DNA of 22,075 nucleotides, taken from assembly GCA_946494345.1 (NCBI GenBank), contig CAMMBX010000007.1, positions 1-22,075 on the forward strand. Reading direction: 5' to 3'. Within the stretch, counting starts at the first letter, position 1; every line of letters begins with the position of its first letter. The notes under the pieces were generated by a model. The model searched no databases, was not told the origin of the DNA, and saw nothing but the letters and a program-made list of their open reading frames with translations. Below, piece after piece: positions 7,922 through 16,037 of this stretch. Source of the DNA: an uncultured Mycoplasmatota bacterium. GTDB taxonomy: Bacteria; Bacillota_I; Bacilli_A; RF39; UBA660. Both the position numbers and the translations under genes were made by a program.

Positions 7922-8167
7922 ATGAATCAAGGTATGCCTATGTGGCCAAACAATCCAAATATGAATCCTAATATGGGAGGATGGCCAAACTTTAATAATA
8001 TGAATCAAAGAATTAATAGCTTAGAAAATCAAGTAAATAGACTTGAAAGACAAATGAGAAGACTTGAAAATAGAGTTAATAGAATTGAATCCAGCATGAT
8101 TAGTCCAAGAGGTTATGATAGTCAAACTACAGGATATGGTAACAGTAATGATAAATATATGATGTAA
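7922..8167 (+). CDS. Small coiled-coil protein with Asn/Met/Pro/Gly-rich N-terminus
   Basis: An 81-aa protein that I cannot place in a family. Residues 1-29 are rich in Asn, Met, Pro, Gly and Trp. Residues 31-57 form four clean heptads with hydrophobic positions I31, L34, V38, L41, M45, L48, V52 and I55, and Arg/Asn/Glu elsewhere, so it should form a parallel or antiparallel coiled coil. The tail (58-81) is Ser/Tyr/Gly-rich. GTGAGG lies eight bases before the ATG, and a strong terminator follows. The layout resembles small coat or assembly proteins of Firmicutes, but that is only an analogy. Confidence 0.8.
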   Translation: MNQGMPMWPNNPNMNPNMGGWPNFNNMNQRINSLENQVNRLERQMRRLENRVNRIESSMISPRGYDSQTTGYGNSNDKYMM

Positions 8168-8191
8168 AGAGCTTAGGCTCTTTATTTTTTT
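8165..8191 (+). terminator. Rho-independent terminator of the small coiled-coil gene
   Basis: Stem TAAAGAGC / GCTCTTTA (8 bp) with loop TTAG and seven T residues at 8185-8191. The stem includes the stop codon of the gene. Confidence 0.9.
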
Positions 8192-8222
8192 GTTAAAGAA
8201 AAAAAATTTGGGCATCCTAAAA

Positions 8223-8251
8223 TTGACAGCTACCAGCAAATAAATTATACT
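8223..8251 (+). promoter_or_regulatory. Promoter of the fem1-fem2 operon
   Basis: Perfect TTGACA (8223-8228), a 17-bp spacer and TATACT (8246-8251), 19 bases before the first Fem start codon. One of the strongest promoters in the window. Confidence 0.85.
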
Positions 8252-8270
8252 TTATATAGGAAGTGACCAT

Positions 8271-9572
8271 ATGAAATTAAGAGTTTTAGATAAAAATGAA
8301 TATGAAAATTTTGTAAAGACTAATCCTTATAAGAGCCATTTTTTACAGTCTTATGATTGGGGACAATTAGCTAAGGAAGAAAGAGGTCTTACCCCTTATT
8401 ATTTAGGACTTGATGATAATGGTAAAATTGTAGGAGCAACTTTACTTTTAAAGAAAAGCTTACCTTTAGGATTATGTTATTTGTATGCCCCAAGAGGATA
8501 TGTAATTGACTTTAGTGACAAAGAAATACTAGATATATTTACAGAAGAGGTTGTCAAATTTGCGAAAAGAAAAAAGGCTATTTACGTAAAGATTGACCCT
8601 GATATTATTTGGAAAAAGGAAGATTATAAAGGTGAAATTACTGAAGTAGAATCTAAAGATAAGAAAATATATAATGAATTACTTAGATTAGGTTATAAAC
8701 ATATGGGCTTTACTAAGAATTTTGAGACAATGCAGCCAAGGTATACATTTAGGATAGATTTAACACAGTCTATGGAAGAGATTGAGAGCCATTTTTCAAA
8801 GACTACAAAACAAAGAATTGCTAAGTCCCTTAAACTTAAGACGAAAGTAGAAATAGGGACAGAAAAAGATTTGCCTACTTTTTATCATTTAATGATGTTA
8901 ACGGAGTCAAGAAAGGATTTTGTTTCTTATGGAATAGATTATTATAAGACTTTATATAAACTGTTTAACGAAGATAATAAAGCGACTTTGTTTTTGGGTA
9001 AAGTTAATATCAAAGATAGCTTAGAGGTATTAGAGAATGATTTAGATGAAGTTAATAAAAAGATAGATGAACTTCCTAAAGAAAATATGTCTAAAAGTGC
9101 TAAGAATAAGCTTAAGGAGTATACAAGGCAAAAAGAAAACTTAGAAAAAGAAGTAGAGAAATATAATAACTATTTAAAAGAATATGGTGAAGAAGTTACT
9201 CTATCTGCCCATATGATAGTAGAATATGGAAATAAGGCCTGGGTACTTTATGCAGGTAACCATAATATTTTAACAGAAACTTATGTTAATTATCATACAT
9301 ACTTTGAACATTTAAAATTTTGTAAAGAAAGAGGTTTAAAGATCTATGATCAGTTTGGAACGATTGGGGACTTAAGTAAGGATAATCCAAGGCTAGGATT
9401 ACATGAATTTAAAAAGAAATTCGGTGGGGACTATGTTGAGTTTATGGGTGAATTTGACTATGTTGTTAAACCAATCTATTACTTTGCTTTTACAAGGTTA
9501 GTACCAATTTATAGAAATATGATTAAAAAAAGAAAGAAGAAGGAACTTAATGATGAAATTAAAAGAGATTAG
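8271..9572 (+). CDS. FemABX-family peptidoglycan bridge aminoacyltransferase (Fem1)
   Basis: Family members move an amino acid from aminoacyl-tRNA onto the stem-peptide side chain of lipid II on the inner membrane face, building the interpeptide bridge. Two GNAT-like halves are visible: SYDWGQL (27-33), YAPRG (72-76), KIDPD (107-111), QPRYTF (155-160), and the C-terminal GTIGDLS (363-369) and KFGGDYVEFMGEFD (383-396). A helical arm (about 248-306), rich in Glu/Lys heptads, is inserted between them as in FemA. The length, 433 aa, is normal. AGGAAGTG precedes the ATG. It overlaps Fem2 by 23 bases. Of the four paralogues here it is the most different in the TTKQRIAKS region (178-186), so it may use another tRNA or acceptor. 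The amino acid cannot be told from sequence. Confidence 0.92.
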   Translation: MKLRVLDKNEYENFVKTNPYKSHFLQSYDWGQLAKEERGLTPYYLGLDDNGKIVGATLLLKKSLPLGLCYLYAPRGYVIDFSDKEILDIFTEEVVKFAKRKKAIYVKIDPDIIWKKEDYKGEITEVESKDKKIYNELLRLGYKHMGFTKNFETMQPRYTFRIDLTQSMEEIESHFSKTTKQRIAKSLKLKTKVEIGTEKDLPTFYHLMMLTESRKDFVSYGIDYYKTLYKLFNEDNKATLFLGKVNIKDSLEVLENDLDEVNKKIDELPKENMSKSAKNKLKEYTRQKENLEKEVEKYNNYLKEYGEEVTLSAHMIVEYGNKAWVLYAGNHNILTETYVNYHTYFEHLKFCKERGLKIYDQFGTIGDLSKDNPRLGLHEFKKKFGGDYVEFMGEFDYVVKPIYYFAFTRLVPIYRNMIKKRKKKELNDEIKRD

Positions 9573-10842
9573 TTTTGAAGAATTAGAAAAGTTTTCTTTA
9601 AGTACTGATGAAGCGACTTTTCATCAAACTAAAGGATGGGCTAAATTAAAAGAACATAATGGATGGTGTCATTATGTAGTAGGATTATATGATAAGAAAG
9701 AGATGAAGGCAGCAGCTTTACTTCTTGCAAAACGTGTTCCTATTGTTAAAAAGTATATGTTTTATTCACCTAGAGGATTTTTAATAGATTATCATGACTA
9801 TAATTTATTAAAAGAGTTTACAGAGGAAGTTAAGAAGTTTGTTAAAAGTAAGGGTGGTATTTTCATTAAGATAGACCCTTATGTCATGTATAAACAAAGA
9901 GATATTAATGGTGATTTAGTTAAAGATGGTATAGATAATAGTGATACTGTTAATAATTTAAAGAAGTTAGGTTATAAACATTTTGGTTTCAATTTAATGC
10001 AGGACTCCCTACAACCTAGATGGATGCATACTATTACAGTTAAGGGTAAATCTGCCCCTGAGGTTATGAAGGATATGGATCCTAAAACAAGACAGATTCT
10101 GAGAAAAAATGAAAGACTTGGTGTAAGGGTACGTGAAATAACAAGAGATGAGTTACCTATATTTAAAGATATTATGCAACATACGGGAGAACGTAGGGAA
10201 TTTATTGATAGGCCTTTATCCTATTATGAGAATATGTGGGATAGTTTGCATGATGATGGTATTTTAAAAATATTAATCGCTGAAGTTGATTTTGATGAAG
10301 AGATGGAAAATACAAAAAAAGAGATAGAAACTTTAGGAAAATCTATTGAAGCTAGAAAAAAACAATTTGAAGATAAAAGTAAGCCTATGAATGAGAAAAA
10401 GTATCATAGTAAACAAGAGTTTGAGAAAAGCGAAATTAAAAGATTAGAGAAAAATATTGAAAAGACTAAAGATATGAAAAAACAATATGGTGATAAACCT
10501 ATACTTGGAGGAATTCTTTTCTTGATATATGGAAAGGAAGTTTTATCACTATATGGTGGTTCTAAAGCAGAACTTATGAGTTTTCAATCTGCTTACACAC
10601 TTCACTTTGCAGGAGTTAAATATGCCATAGAAAATGGTTATGATACATATAACTTTTATGGTATTACAGGTGACTTTAGTGAAAGTAATCCTTTACTTGG
10701 ACTATATCTATTTAAGAAGAGTTTTGGAGGCCAAGTAGTAGAGTTAATTGGAGAGTTCGATCTTGTTATTAGTCCTTTCTGGTATCATGCTTATAAGATT
10801 AGTTATGCTCTATATCATAAACTTAAGAATATTAAAAGATGA
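9550..10842 (+). CDS. FemABX-family peptidoglycan bridge aminoacyltransferase (Fem2)
   Basis: Second gene of the fem1-fem2 operon, 430 aa. It shows TKGWAKL (27-33), YSPRG (72-76), KIDPY (107-111), QPRWMHTI (155-162), TRQILRKNERLG (180-191), the coiled-coil arm (about 248-313), FYGITGDF (369-376) and KSFGGQVVELIGEFD (390-404), all typical of the family. AAGGA lies before two consecutive ATG codons at 9550 and 9553; either may be used. The start sits inside the end of Fem1, so translation is probably coupled and the two products may act in sequence or as a heterodimer, as FemA and FemB do. The RKNERLG segment is shared with Fem4, so these two look closer to each other than to Fem1. The gene ends in TGA, followed by two hairpins. 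Confidence 0.92.
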   Translation: MMKLKEISFEELEKFSLSTDEATFHQTKGWAKLKEHNGWCHYVVGLYDKKEMKAAALLLAKRVPIVKKYMFYSPRGFLIDYHDYNLLKEFTEEVKKFVKSKGGIFIKIDPYVMYKQRDINGDLVKDGIDNSDTVNNLKKLGYKHFGFNLMQDSLQPRWMHTITVKGKSAPEVMKDMDPKTRQILRKNERLGVRVREITRDELPIFKDIMQHTGERREFIDRPLSYYENMWDSLHDDGILKILIAEVDFDEEMENTKKEIETLGKSIEARKKQFEDKSKPMNEKKYHSKQEFEKSEIKRLEKNIEKTKDMKKQYGDKPILGGILFLIYGKEVLSLYGGSKAELMSFQSAYTLHFAGVKYAIENGYDTYNFYGITGDFSESNPLLGLYLFKKSFGGQVVELIGEFDLVISPFWYHAYKISYALYHKLKNIKR

Positions 10843-10871
10843 CTTAATTAGTTTAGGCCATCTTTTAATAT
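10829..10871. repeat. 13-bp inverted repeat spanning the fem2 stop
   Basis: Perfect stem atattaaaagatg / catcttttaatat with a 17-base loop. The left arm covers the last codons of fem2. It lacks a long T tail on either strand but could stabilise the 3' end of the fem mRNA or act as a weak bidirectional terminator for the converging EEP gene. Confidence 0.6.
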
Positions 10872-10891
10872 AGATTTATATATTTGCAAAG

Positions 10892-10918
10892 TTATTCCAG
10901 TACAGTGGAATAATTTTT
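10892..10918 (+). terminator. Rho-independent terminator of the fem1-fem2 operon
   Basis: Perfect 8-bp stem ttattcca / tggaataa with loop gtacag, followed by TTTTT. It lies in the gap between the converging Fem2 and EEP genes. The T tail is present only in the plus direction. Confidence 0.75.
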
Positions 10919-11624
10919 ATAATTCAAATGTTATTAGTATTGGTAAGTGATCACTATATTTAGTATCTATTACTTTTGTTTCTTTTACTTTAATATCTGT
11001 ACTAGTAAATATATAATCTAGTTTCCAGTTTAATTCTGTTTCTTCAAAGCCATTATATGAGAATGGTTTAGTAGTCCAAGTATTAGAAGTATCATTATTA
11101 ACTAAACTTTCTTCTAACCAACTTATATATTTAGAAGTTTTTGGGCTATTAAAATCACCTGTTAAAATATAGTTTTCTTTTTTTATACAACTAATAAGTT
11201 TAATAACTTCTTTATCTTTGTCGTTTGTGTCTTTCAATTTATCTGTATATGATAGATGGGTTGTTCCAATAGTTAACTCTCTGTTTTCTATTTTCACTTT
11301 AGCTTCTACATATACCCTACCTTCTTTTGAGTAATCTCTTTTTTTACATTGACTTGGTTCCCTAACATGAATAGATTTTTTATCATATATAGGATACTTT
11401 GAAAGAATAGCATTGTATTGACTAGAATTATCTTTAAATGTATCGGCTTTACCATAGTAAATATAAGGATAAAGTTCGTTTAACTTTCTTAGTTTAGTAT
11501 CATCACCATCTTTAAACTTTAATTCTTGAATACAAACGATATCAGCTTTTATTCTTTTAAGTTCTTTAATAATGTTATCTATATCTTCATTGTTCCAAAT
11601 ATTCCATTGTAATAGTTTTATCAT
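10917..11624 (-). CDS. Endonuclease/exonuclease/phosphatase (EEP) family hydrolase
   Basis: Metal-dependent phosphodiesterase fold (DNase I/ExoIII-like). The family's catalytic signature is complete: Asn8 in QWNIW, Glu34 in CIQE, His123 in TTHLS, Asp157 and Asn159 in GDFNSP, Asp203 in LDYIF, and Asp225-His226 in SDHLPI. At 235 aa it is a minimal domain with no signal peptide or membrane span, so it acts in the cytoplasm. The substrate may be nucleic acid, a nucleotide or a phospholipid head group; the sequence does not say. GGAGTAG lies five bases before the ATG. It is the last gene after the flippase, Fem3 and a 46-codon ORF on the minus strand, converging on Fem2. Confidence 0.88.
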   Translation of the reverse strand: MIKLLQWNIWNNEDIDNIIKELKRIKADIVCIQELKFKDGDDTKLRKLNELYPYIYYGKADTFKDNSSQYNAILSKYPIYDKKSIHVREPSQCKKRDYSKEGRVYVEAKVKIENRELTIGTTHLSYTDKLKDTNDKDKEVIKLISCIKKENYILTGDFNSPKTSKYISWLEESLVNNDTSNTWTTKPFSYNGFEETELNWKLDYIFTSTDIKVKETKVIDTKYSDHLPILITFEL

Positions 11625-11634
11625 TTCTACTCCT

Positions 11635-11775
11635 TTATTTTAATTCAAATTTTATTTTTCCTTTACCTTTAGATGAAGTAATAGTAGCGATAGCGCCATT
11701 TATTATTGTCATTCTAGGAGAAACATGTCCTATATCAGCATGTCCTTCTCCAACAACAATTACTTCATAATTCAA
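11635..11775 (-). pseudogene. 46-codon orphan ORF, probably the C-terminal remnant of a larger gene
   Basis: Between Fem3 and the EEP gene an open frame reads from TTG at 11775 (after an in-frame TAA at 11776-11778) to TAA at 11635. It contains EVIVVGEGHADIGHVSPRMT, then IINGAIATITSS and the Lys-rich end GKGKIKFELK. The beta-strand pattern, glycines and lack of low-complexity sequence look like the end of a folded protein. The ending loosely recalls C-terminal beta-sandwich domains of glycoside hydrolases, but I cannot name a family. There is no convincing ribosome site for the TTG; GAGGA after the Fem3 stop is better placed for an ATG at 11783 in another frame. A decayed gene is more likely than a working small protein. 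Confidence 0.5.
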
Positions 11776-11794
11776 TTATACATCACGATTTTCC

Positions 11795-13021
11795 TCAATG
11801 TCTTATTTTATGAATTAATTTTATTAAATAATAGATAGGAGATGTCTTTATTTCAAATTCACCAATTAATTCTTCTATATAGCCATTAAAACCTGTTTTA
11901 AACTCATAGATACCATAGTCTTTATCATTTTTATCATCAAAAGTATTAGGTATTCCATAGAAATTATATCTATCATAACCATTATCAATAGCATATTTAA
12001 TCATTTCCCACTGAATTAAGTACTGTGAATTATAAGATAAGAATTCTTCATAGTTACCACTAGATAGATATATTACTTCTCTCTTAGTCATTATAAACAT
12101 AGAACCTGATAAAGTGATAACATCTCCATACTTTTCTCTTTCTTCTTTAGCAAGATCTATCTTTTTATCAAGACCATTAATAGTCTCATCTAAAGCTTTT
12201 CTTTTACCATCATTATTTTTATTATCACTTAGTTTATTTTTCTTATCTATATTAGATTTCTTCTCTTCCTCTAACATTTTAATATATTTAGATAAATCTA
12301 GTTTAGTTACTAAATATTTTATTTCATTTTTCTTGTTAAATAAGTCATACATATTTTGATAATAGTTGATATTTCTAATATCAAAGCCTTTTCTTGAACC
12401 TGTACTTTGCATTATTTTATAAAACTCATCTAAGTCATCTTTTGTTAACTCTACTATCTCTACACCATTTTTAATATTTTTTCTAATCAAGTTTCTAGTA
12501 TGAGGTTTCATATTTTTCATTATCTCATCTTCTGTTTTATCTTTGGTATCTAGAGCATACATATAAGTTACTTGTTCTCTATCATCATAGGGAACACTAC
12601 TAAAGCCTGTATTTAAAATAGTATTTACAATATTTGTATTATCATAACCGTCTTTAATTATTTCTCCTTTACCATTACGTTCTTTGTAAGGTACATAAGG
12701 GTCAATTCTTAGAACATAACCATTATGTTTTTTGACGAAATCTGTTAGTAGTTTTAAAAATGTTGATAGCGTCTTTTCATCAGTATAGTCTACTAAAGGT
12801 CCACGTGGGGCATAAAATTCATACTTGTTAAAGTGTCTTTTCTTACCTACTAGAAGGGTCGCTCCAACTAGTTTATCATTATCATATAGTCCTAAGTAGT
12901 AAGATGTCCAACCATTTAATTCTCTTAGTTTACCTACTTCTTCTGTTTGCATAAAAGTCCTGTAGGGACTCTTTTTTGCATAGCTTTCAAATGTCTTTAC
13001 ATCTATTTCTTTTAAAGTCAT
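11795..13021 (-). CDS. FemABX-family peptidoglycan bridge aminoacyltransferase (Fem3)
   Basis: A 408-aa paralogue on the opposite strand to Fem1, Fem2 and Fem4. Family marks are YAPRG (70-74), RIDPYV (105-110), the basic TRNLIRKNIKNG (175-186), the coiled-coil arm (about 243-298, Lys/Asp/Asn-rich), NFYGIPNTFDDKN (353-365) and FNGYIEELIGEFE (378-390). The segment that reads KxFGG in Fem1, Fem2 and Fem4 is TGFNG here. AGGAGG sits seven bases before the ATG and inside the end of the flippase gene, with only one base between the flippase stop and this start. The flippase and this enzyme should be made together, which ties the transferase to lipid II handling. The donor amino acid is unknown. Confidence 0.92.
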   Translation of the reverse strand: MTLKEIDVKTFESYAKKSPYRTFMQTEEVGKLRELNGWTSYYLGLYDNDKLVGATLLVGKKRHFNKYEFYAPRGPLVDYTDEKTLSTFLKLLTDFVKKHNGYVLRIDPYVPYKERNGKGEIIKDGYDNTNIVNTILNTGFSSVPYDDREQVTYMYALDTKDKTEDEIMKNMKPHTRNLIRKNIKNGVEIVELTKDDLDEFYKIMQSTGSRKGFDIRNINYYQNMYDLFNKKNEIKYLVTKLDLSKYIKMLEEEKKSNIDKKNKLSDNKNNDGKRKALDETINGLDKKIDLAKEEREKYGDVITLSGSMFIMTKREVIYLSSGNYEEFLSYNSQYLIQWEMIKYAIDNGYDRYNFYGIPNTFDDKNDKDYGIYEFKTGFNGYIEELIGEFEIKTSPIYYLIKLIHKIRH

Positions 13022-13022
13022 T

Positions 13023-14693
13023 TTATTTCCTCCTAAATTTACTAGTTATCTTATTTATTATTGTGCTCCCAAATACTTCTTCTATTAAATTAAATTTGTG
13101 AGATACAAAGAAATATACTACTATACCAACAATGGCATAAATGGCGATAATTGGAATATTTAATAATCTTGACGATGTATAGATTGGTATGAATAGTTTT
13201 AATACAAAAAGTACTGCTAGCATGGCGATATCTGCTAATATTATTTTACCTAATAGTTTTACTGTTGGCATGTAACTTACACCACATTTTCTTCTTAGGA
13301 AGATTAAGCATAAAACTATACCTACGGCATAACCTAATATCGTTGCGGTTATAGAACCATAAACAGGAACAAAGCCTAAATTATGGAAAAGATTAATAAG
13401 AGGAACATTTAAGACAAATTTAATTACTACTCCTACTACTAAAGATATTAAAACTTCTTTATAATATTTTAAGACTTGGACAATTGATACTAAGGCTGTA
13501 TAAGTTGAGATTGTTAAAGCGACAAAGACAAAATATCTAATTATTACGGCTCCATATTCACTATTGTTACCATAGAATACTTCCCAAACTGGATCTGCTA
13601 AGAATGATAATCCTAAAGTCATTGGAACTGATATGAATAGTAATACTTGTAAAGTTTGATTTATTTTATGATGAATATCTTTTTTATCTTTTTTAACAGA
13701 AGCTGATGTAAGGTTTGGAATTAAACTTACAATAATACCAGTTGAGATAGAAACAATAATCATATTTATCTTATTACCCCAAGTAGAGATTACACTCATA
13801 ATGTTTTCAGCTTGAGCAGTTGTATAACCAATATCATTTACCATAGTCTTGACAATAGTTGTCATGTCAATAAAGTCATAACATGATTTAAAGACGTCAA
13901 TCATAATAAAAGGTAGGGCATACCAAAATATTTTTATTAATATTTCTTTCGTTGTAATTACAGGTTCATCGACATCTAGAGCTTTCTCTTGTAATTGCTT
14001 TTTGTTATTTCTTACTTTATCTAACAAGTAGAAATAAGCGACTATGGCACCAGCGGTCGCACCGAATACAGCGATACCTACTCCTGTTTGTAAAGACAAG
14101 TGAAAAACATTGATAGCAAGGAAACTACCTGCTACTATTACTATTACTCTTGCAAATTGTTCTATTACTTGACTAATTGATGGTGGTGTTATAAATTTAT
14201 GGCCTTCTAAATAACCTCTATAAATACTTAGAGTTGGTACAATAAGGATAGCGGTAGCGATTACTCTTACCACCATGGTTACATCTGATAAGGTATTACC
14301 ACCTTCTAAGTCTCCAAGAATAGCTTTGGCAATTGATGGAGCAAAGATGAAAAGAATGATAAAGATAGTAAAGCCCATGATAATGGCAAGTCGTCTACCT
14401 AATTTAAAGGCTTTTTCTTTAGCATTATAATAACCTAGGGTTTGATATTCACTAATTATCTTACTAATTGCATTAGGAATACCGGCACAGCTTAAAGATT
14501 GAAATAAATTATAGATTGTATAGGCATAACCATATAAGGCTCCACCTTGTCCCCCTATAATGGCATAAAATGGTATTACATAAAGCATACCTAGTATTTT
14601 ACTACCTACTATTCCAAGGGTTGCGATAAAAGCTCCATTTAAAAAGGAGTTTTGTTTTAATTCTTTATTTTTCTTTGTCTTTGTTTTTGCCAT
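13023..14693 (-). CDS. Lipid II flippase of the YtgP/MurJ type (MOP superfamily)
   Basis: A 556-aa multispan transporter of the polysaccharide-export/MATE-like MOP superfamily with about 14 hydrophobic segments. The start (NGAFIATLGIVGSKILGM) and the segment LYGYAYTIYNLFQSLSCAG match the YtgP/SpoVB branch. In Bacillus YtgP moves lipid II across the membrane (a MurJ function), while SpoVB serves the spore cortex. Its neighbours here are four lipid II-modifying Fem enzymes, which favours the lipid II role, but SpoVB-like or polysaccharide export cannot be excluded. GGAGG lies seven bases before the ATG. It leads an operon with Fem3 and has an extended -10 promoter interleaved with that of Fem4. 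Confidence 0.88.
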   Translation of the reverse strand: MAKTKTKKNKELKQNSFLNGAFIATLGIVGSKILGMLYVIPFYAIIGGQGGALYGYAYTIYNLFQSLSCAGIPNAISKIISEYQTLGYYNAKEKAFKLGRRLAIIMGFTIFIILFIFAPSIAKAILGDLEGGNTLSDVTMVVRVIATAILIVPTLSIYRGYLEGHKFITPPSISQVIEQFARVIVIVAGSFLAINVFHLSLQTGVGIAVFGATAGAIVAYFYLLDKVRNNKKQLQEKALDVDEPVITTKEILIKIFWYALPFIMIDVFKSCYDFIDMTTIVKTMVNDIGYTTAQAENIMSVISTWGNKINMIIVSISTGIIVSLIPNLTSASVKKDKKDIHHKINQTLQVLLFISVPMTLGLSFLADPVWEVFYGNNSEYGAVIIRYFVFVALTISTYTALVSIVQVLKYYKEVLISLVVGVVIKFVLNVPLINLFHNLGFVPVYGSITATILGYAVGIVLCLIFLRRKCGVSYMPTVKLLGKIILADIAMLAVLFVLKLFIPIYTSSRLLNIPIIAIYAIVGIVVYFFVSHKFNLIEEVFGSTIINKITSKFRRK

Positions 14694-14718
14694 TTTACGT
14701 CCTCCAATTTCTTTAAAT

Positions 14719-14747
14719 ATAATACCATATTATTGAAAAGTTTTAAA
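14719..14747 (-). promoter_or_regulatory. Extended -10 promoter of the flippase-fem3 operon
   Basis: Minus-strand TTTAAA (14742-14747), a 17-bp spacer and TATTAT (14719-14724) with TGG directly before it, an extended -10. Its -35 region overlaps the spacer of the plus-strand Fem4 promoter. Confidence 0.6.
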
Positions 14748-14761
14748 GTAACTTGTATAAT
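14733..14761 (+). promoter_or_regulatory. Promoter of fem4, interleaved with the flippase promoter
   Basis: TTGAAA (14733-14738), 17-bp spacer and perfect TATAAT (14756-14761), 22 bases before the Fem4 ATG. Because it shares about 15 bp with the divergent flippase promoter, RNA polymerase probably cannot occupy both at once. Confidence 0.75.
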
Positions 14762-14783
14762 TAAAGAAGATAGAGGTGATTTA

Positions 14784-16034
14784 ATGGAACTTAGAGAATT
14801 AACAAAAAAAGAGTTTGATGGTTATGCTCTTAATCACCCCTTAGGTAGTTTTCAACAAACAAGTTCTTGGGGGAGATTTATGGAAGGAGATAAATTCCAT
14901 GCTTATTATGTAGGAGGAGTTGTTAAAGAGAAAATTGTGGGAGCAAGTTTACTTCTTTCTTATGAGAGAAAAAAAGGTAAAGAAAGAATTTTTTATGCTC
15001 CTCGTGGTTTTTTAATAGATTACAAGAATGAAGAACTATTAAAAGAATTTACAGAAGAAGTTAAAAAGTTTATTATAGAAAAACATGGTGTTTTCCTTAA
15101 AATTGATCCTTATATTTTAGTAAGAGATAGAGATAGTGATGGTAATATTCTAAATGGAGGAGTTGATAATGACTTTGTTGAAATTAATCTTACTAATGCT
15201 AATTTTATTAAAGTTAATGATAAAATACAACCTAAATGGCTTAGTAGAATTAATTTAAAAGATAAAACTTTGGAGGATATTTTTAATAACTTTAGTCCTA
15301 AAGCAAGACAAACTGTTAGAAGAAATGAAAGACTTGGATTTAAAATACGAGATTTAGATTTAGATAAAATGGATAAATTTTTAAATATTATTGATGAAGA
15401 GAGTAAAAAATATAATACTATTGCAACAACGGAAACTTTTTATCTAGATTTAAAACAAGCTTTTGATGGAAATATTCAGTTTAAGGAAGTCTATTTTAAG
15501 AAGGAAGAGGTTATTAGTAATATTGAGAAAATGATTTTTGATGTTATTAAAGAAAAGAGAATTAGAATAGATAATTACCATAATTCAAAGATGACAGAAG
15601 GGTATTTTATTGATAAAGAATTAGAAGATGAAGAAGAGATAAAAAGATTAGAAAGTTTAAAAGAATATTTTTCTAAATGTAATGATGATGTTAGTATGGG
15701 TATTTATATGTTTATAACTACAGGTAATGAAATCGTAGCATTAAATGGTGGTATAGTAGATGAATATAATAAATTAGATGCTTCTTATACACTTCATTAT
15801 GAAATGATTAAGTATGCAATTGATAACGGTTATAAGTATTATAATTTATATGAAATAGGTGATATTACTGATGCTAATAATAAATTAAAAAACTCATACA
15901 ACTATAAAAAGAACTTTGGTGGTGAAGTTGTTGAATTAGTTGGAGAGTATGATTTAGTAATTAATCCTAAATATACTGATATGGCAAGAAAATATTTTCC
16001 AGAGTATTTAGGTGTTAAAACTATATTTAAGTAA
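14784..16034 (+). CDS. FemABX-family peptidoglycan bridge aminoacyltransferase (Fem4)
   Basis: A 416-aa paralogue. I chose ATG 14784 (MELRELT) because AGAGGTGA lies just before it; an upstream in-frame ATG at 14733 falls inside the promoter. Family marks: SSWGRF (27-32), YAPRG (71-75), KIDPYI (106-111), IQPKWLSRI (148-156), ARQTVRRNERLG (174-185), a helical arm (about 240-298), LYEIGDITD (355-363) and KNFGGEVVELVGEYD (376-390). The region after the RNERLG motif (residues 200-235) differs from the other three, which may reflect a different tRNA or acceptor. It is transcribed alone, divergent from the flippase. No T-tailed terminator follows directly; the next hairpin is at 16051. Confidence 0.92.
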   Translation: MELRELTKKEFDGYALNHPLGSFQQTSSWGRFMEGDKFHAYYVGGVVKEKIVGASLLLSYERKKGKERIFYAPRGFLIDYKNEELLKEFTEEVKKFIIEKHGVFLKIDPYILVRDRDSDGNILNGGVDNDFVEINLTNANFIKVNDKIQPKWLSRINLKDKTLEDIFNNFSPKARQTVRRNERLGFKIRDLDLDKMDKFLNIIDEESKKYNTIATTETFYLDLKQAFDGNIQFKEVYFKKEEVISNIEKMIFDVIKEKRIRIDNYHNSKMTEGYFIDKELEDEEEIKRLESLKEYFSKCNDDVSMGIYMFITTGNEIVALNGGIVDEYNKLDASYTLHYEMIKYAIDNGYKYYNLYEIGDITDANNKLKNSYNYKKNFGGEVVELVGEYDLVINPKYTDMARKYFPEYLGVKTIFK

Positions 16035-16037
16035 TTT

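Noticed and set aside
12114..12359. 81-codon plus-strand frame opposite fem3
   Set aside because: It mirrors the Lys/Asp-rich coiled-coil arm of Fem3, and no ribosome site supports it.
14733..14783. Upstream ATG as the start of Fem4 (17 extra residues)
   Set aside because: These codons coincide with the -35 and -10 of the promoter, and the ribosome site AGAGGTGA fits only the ATG at 14784.
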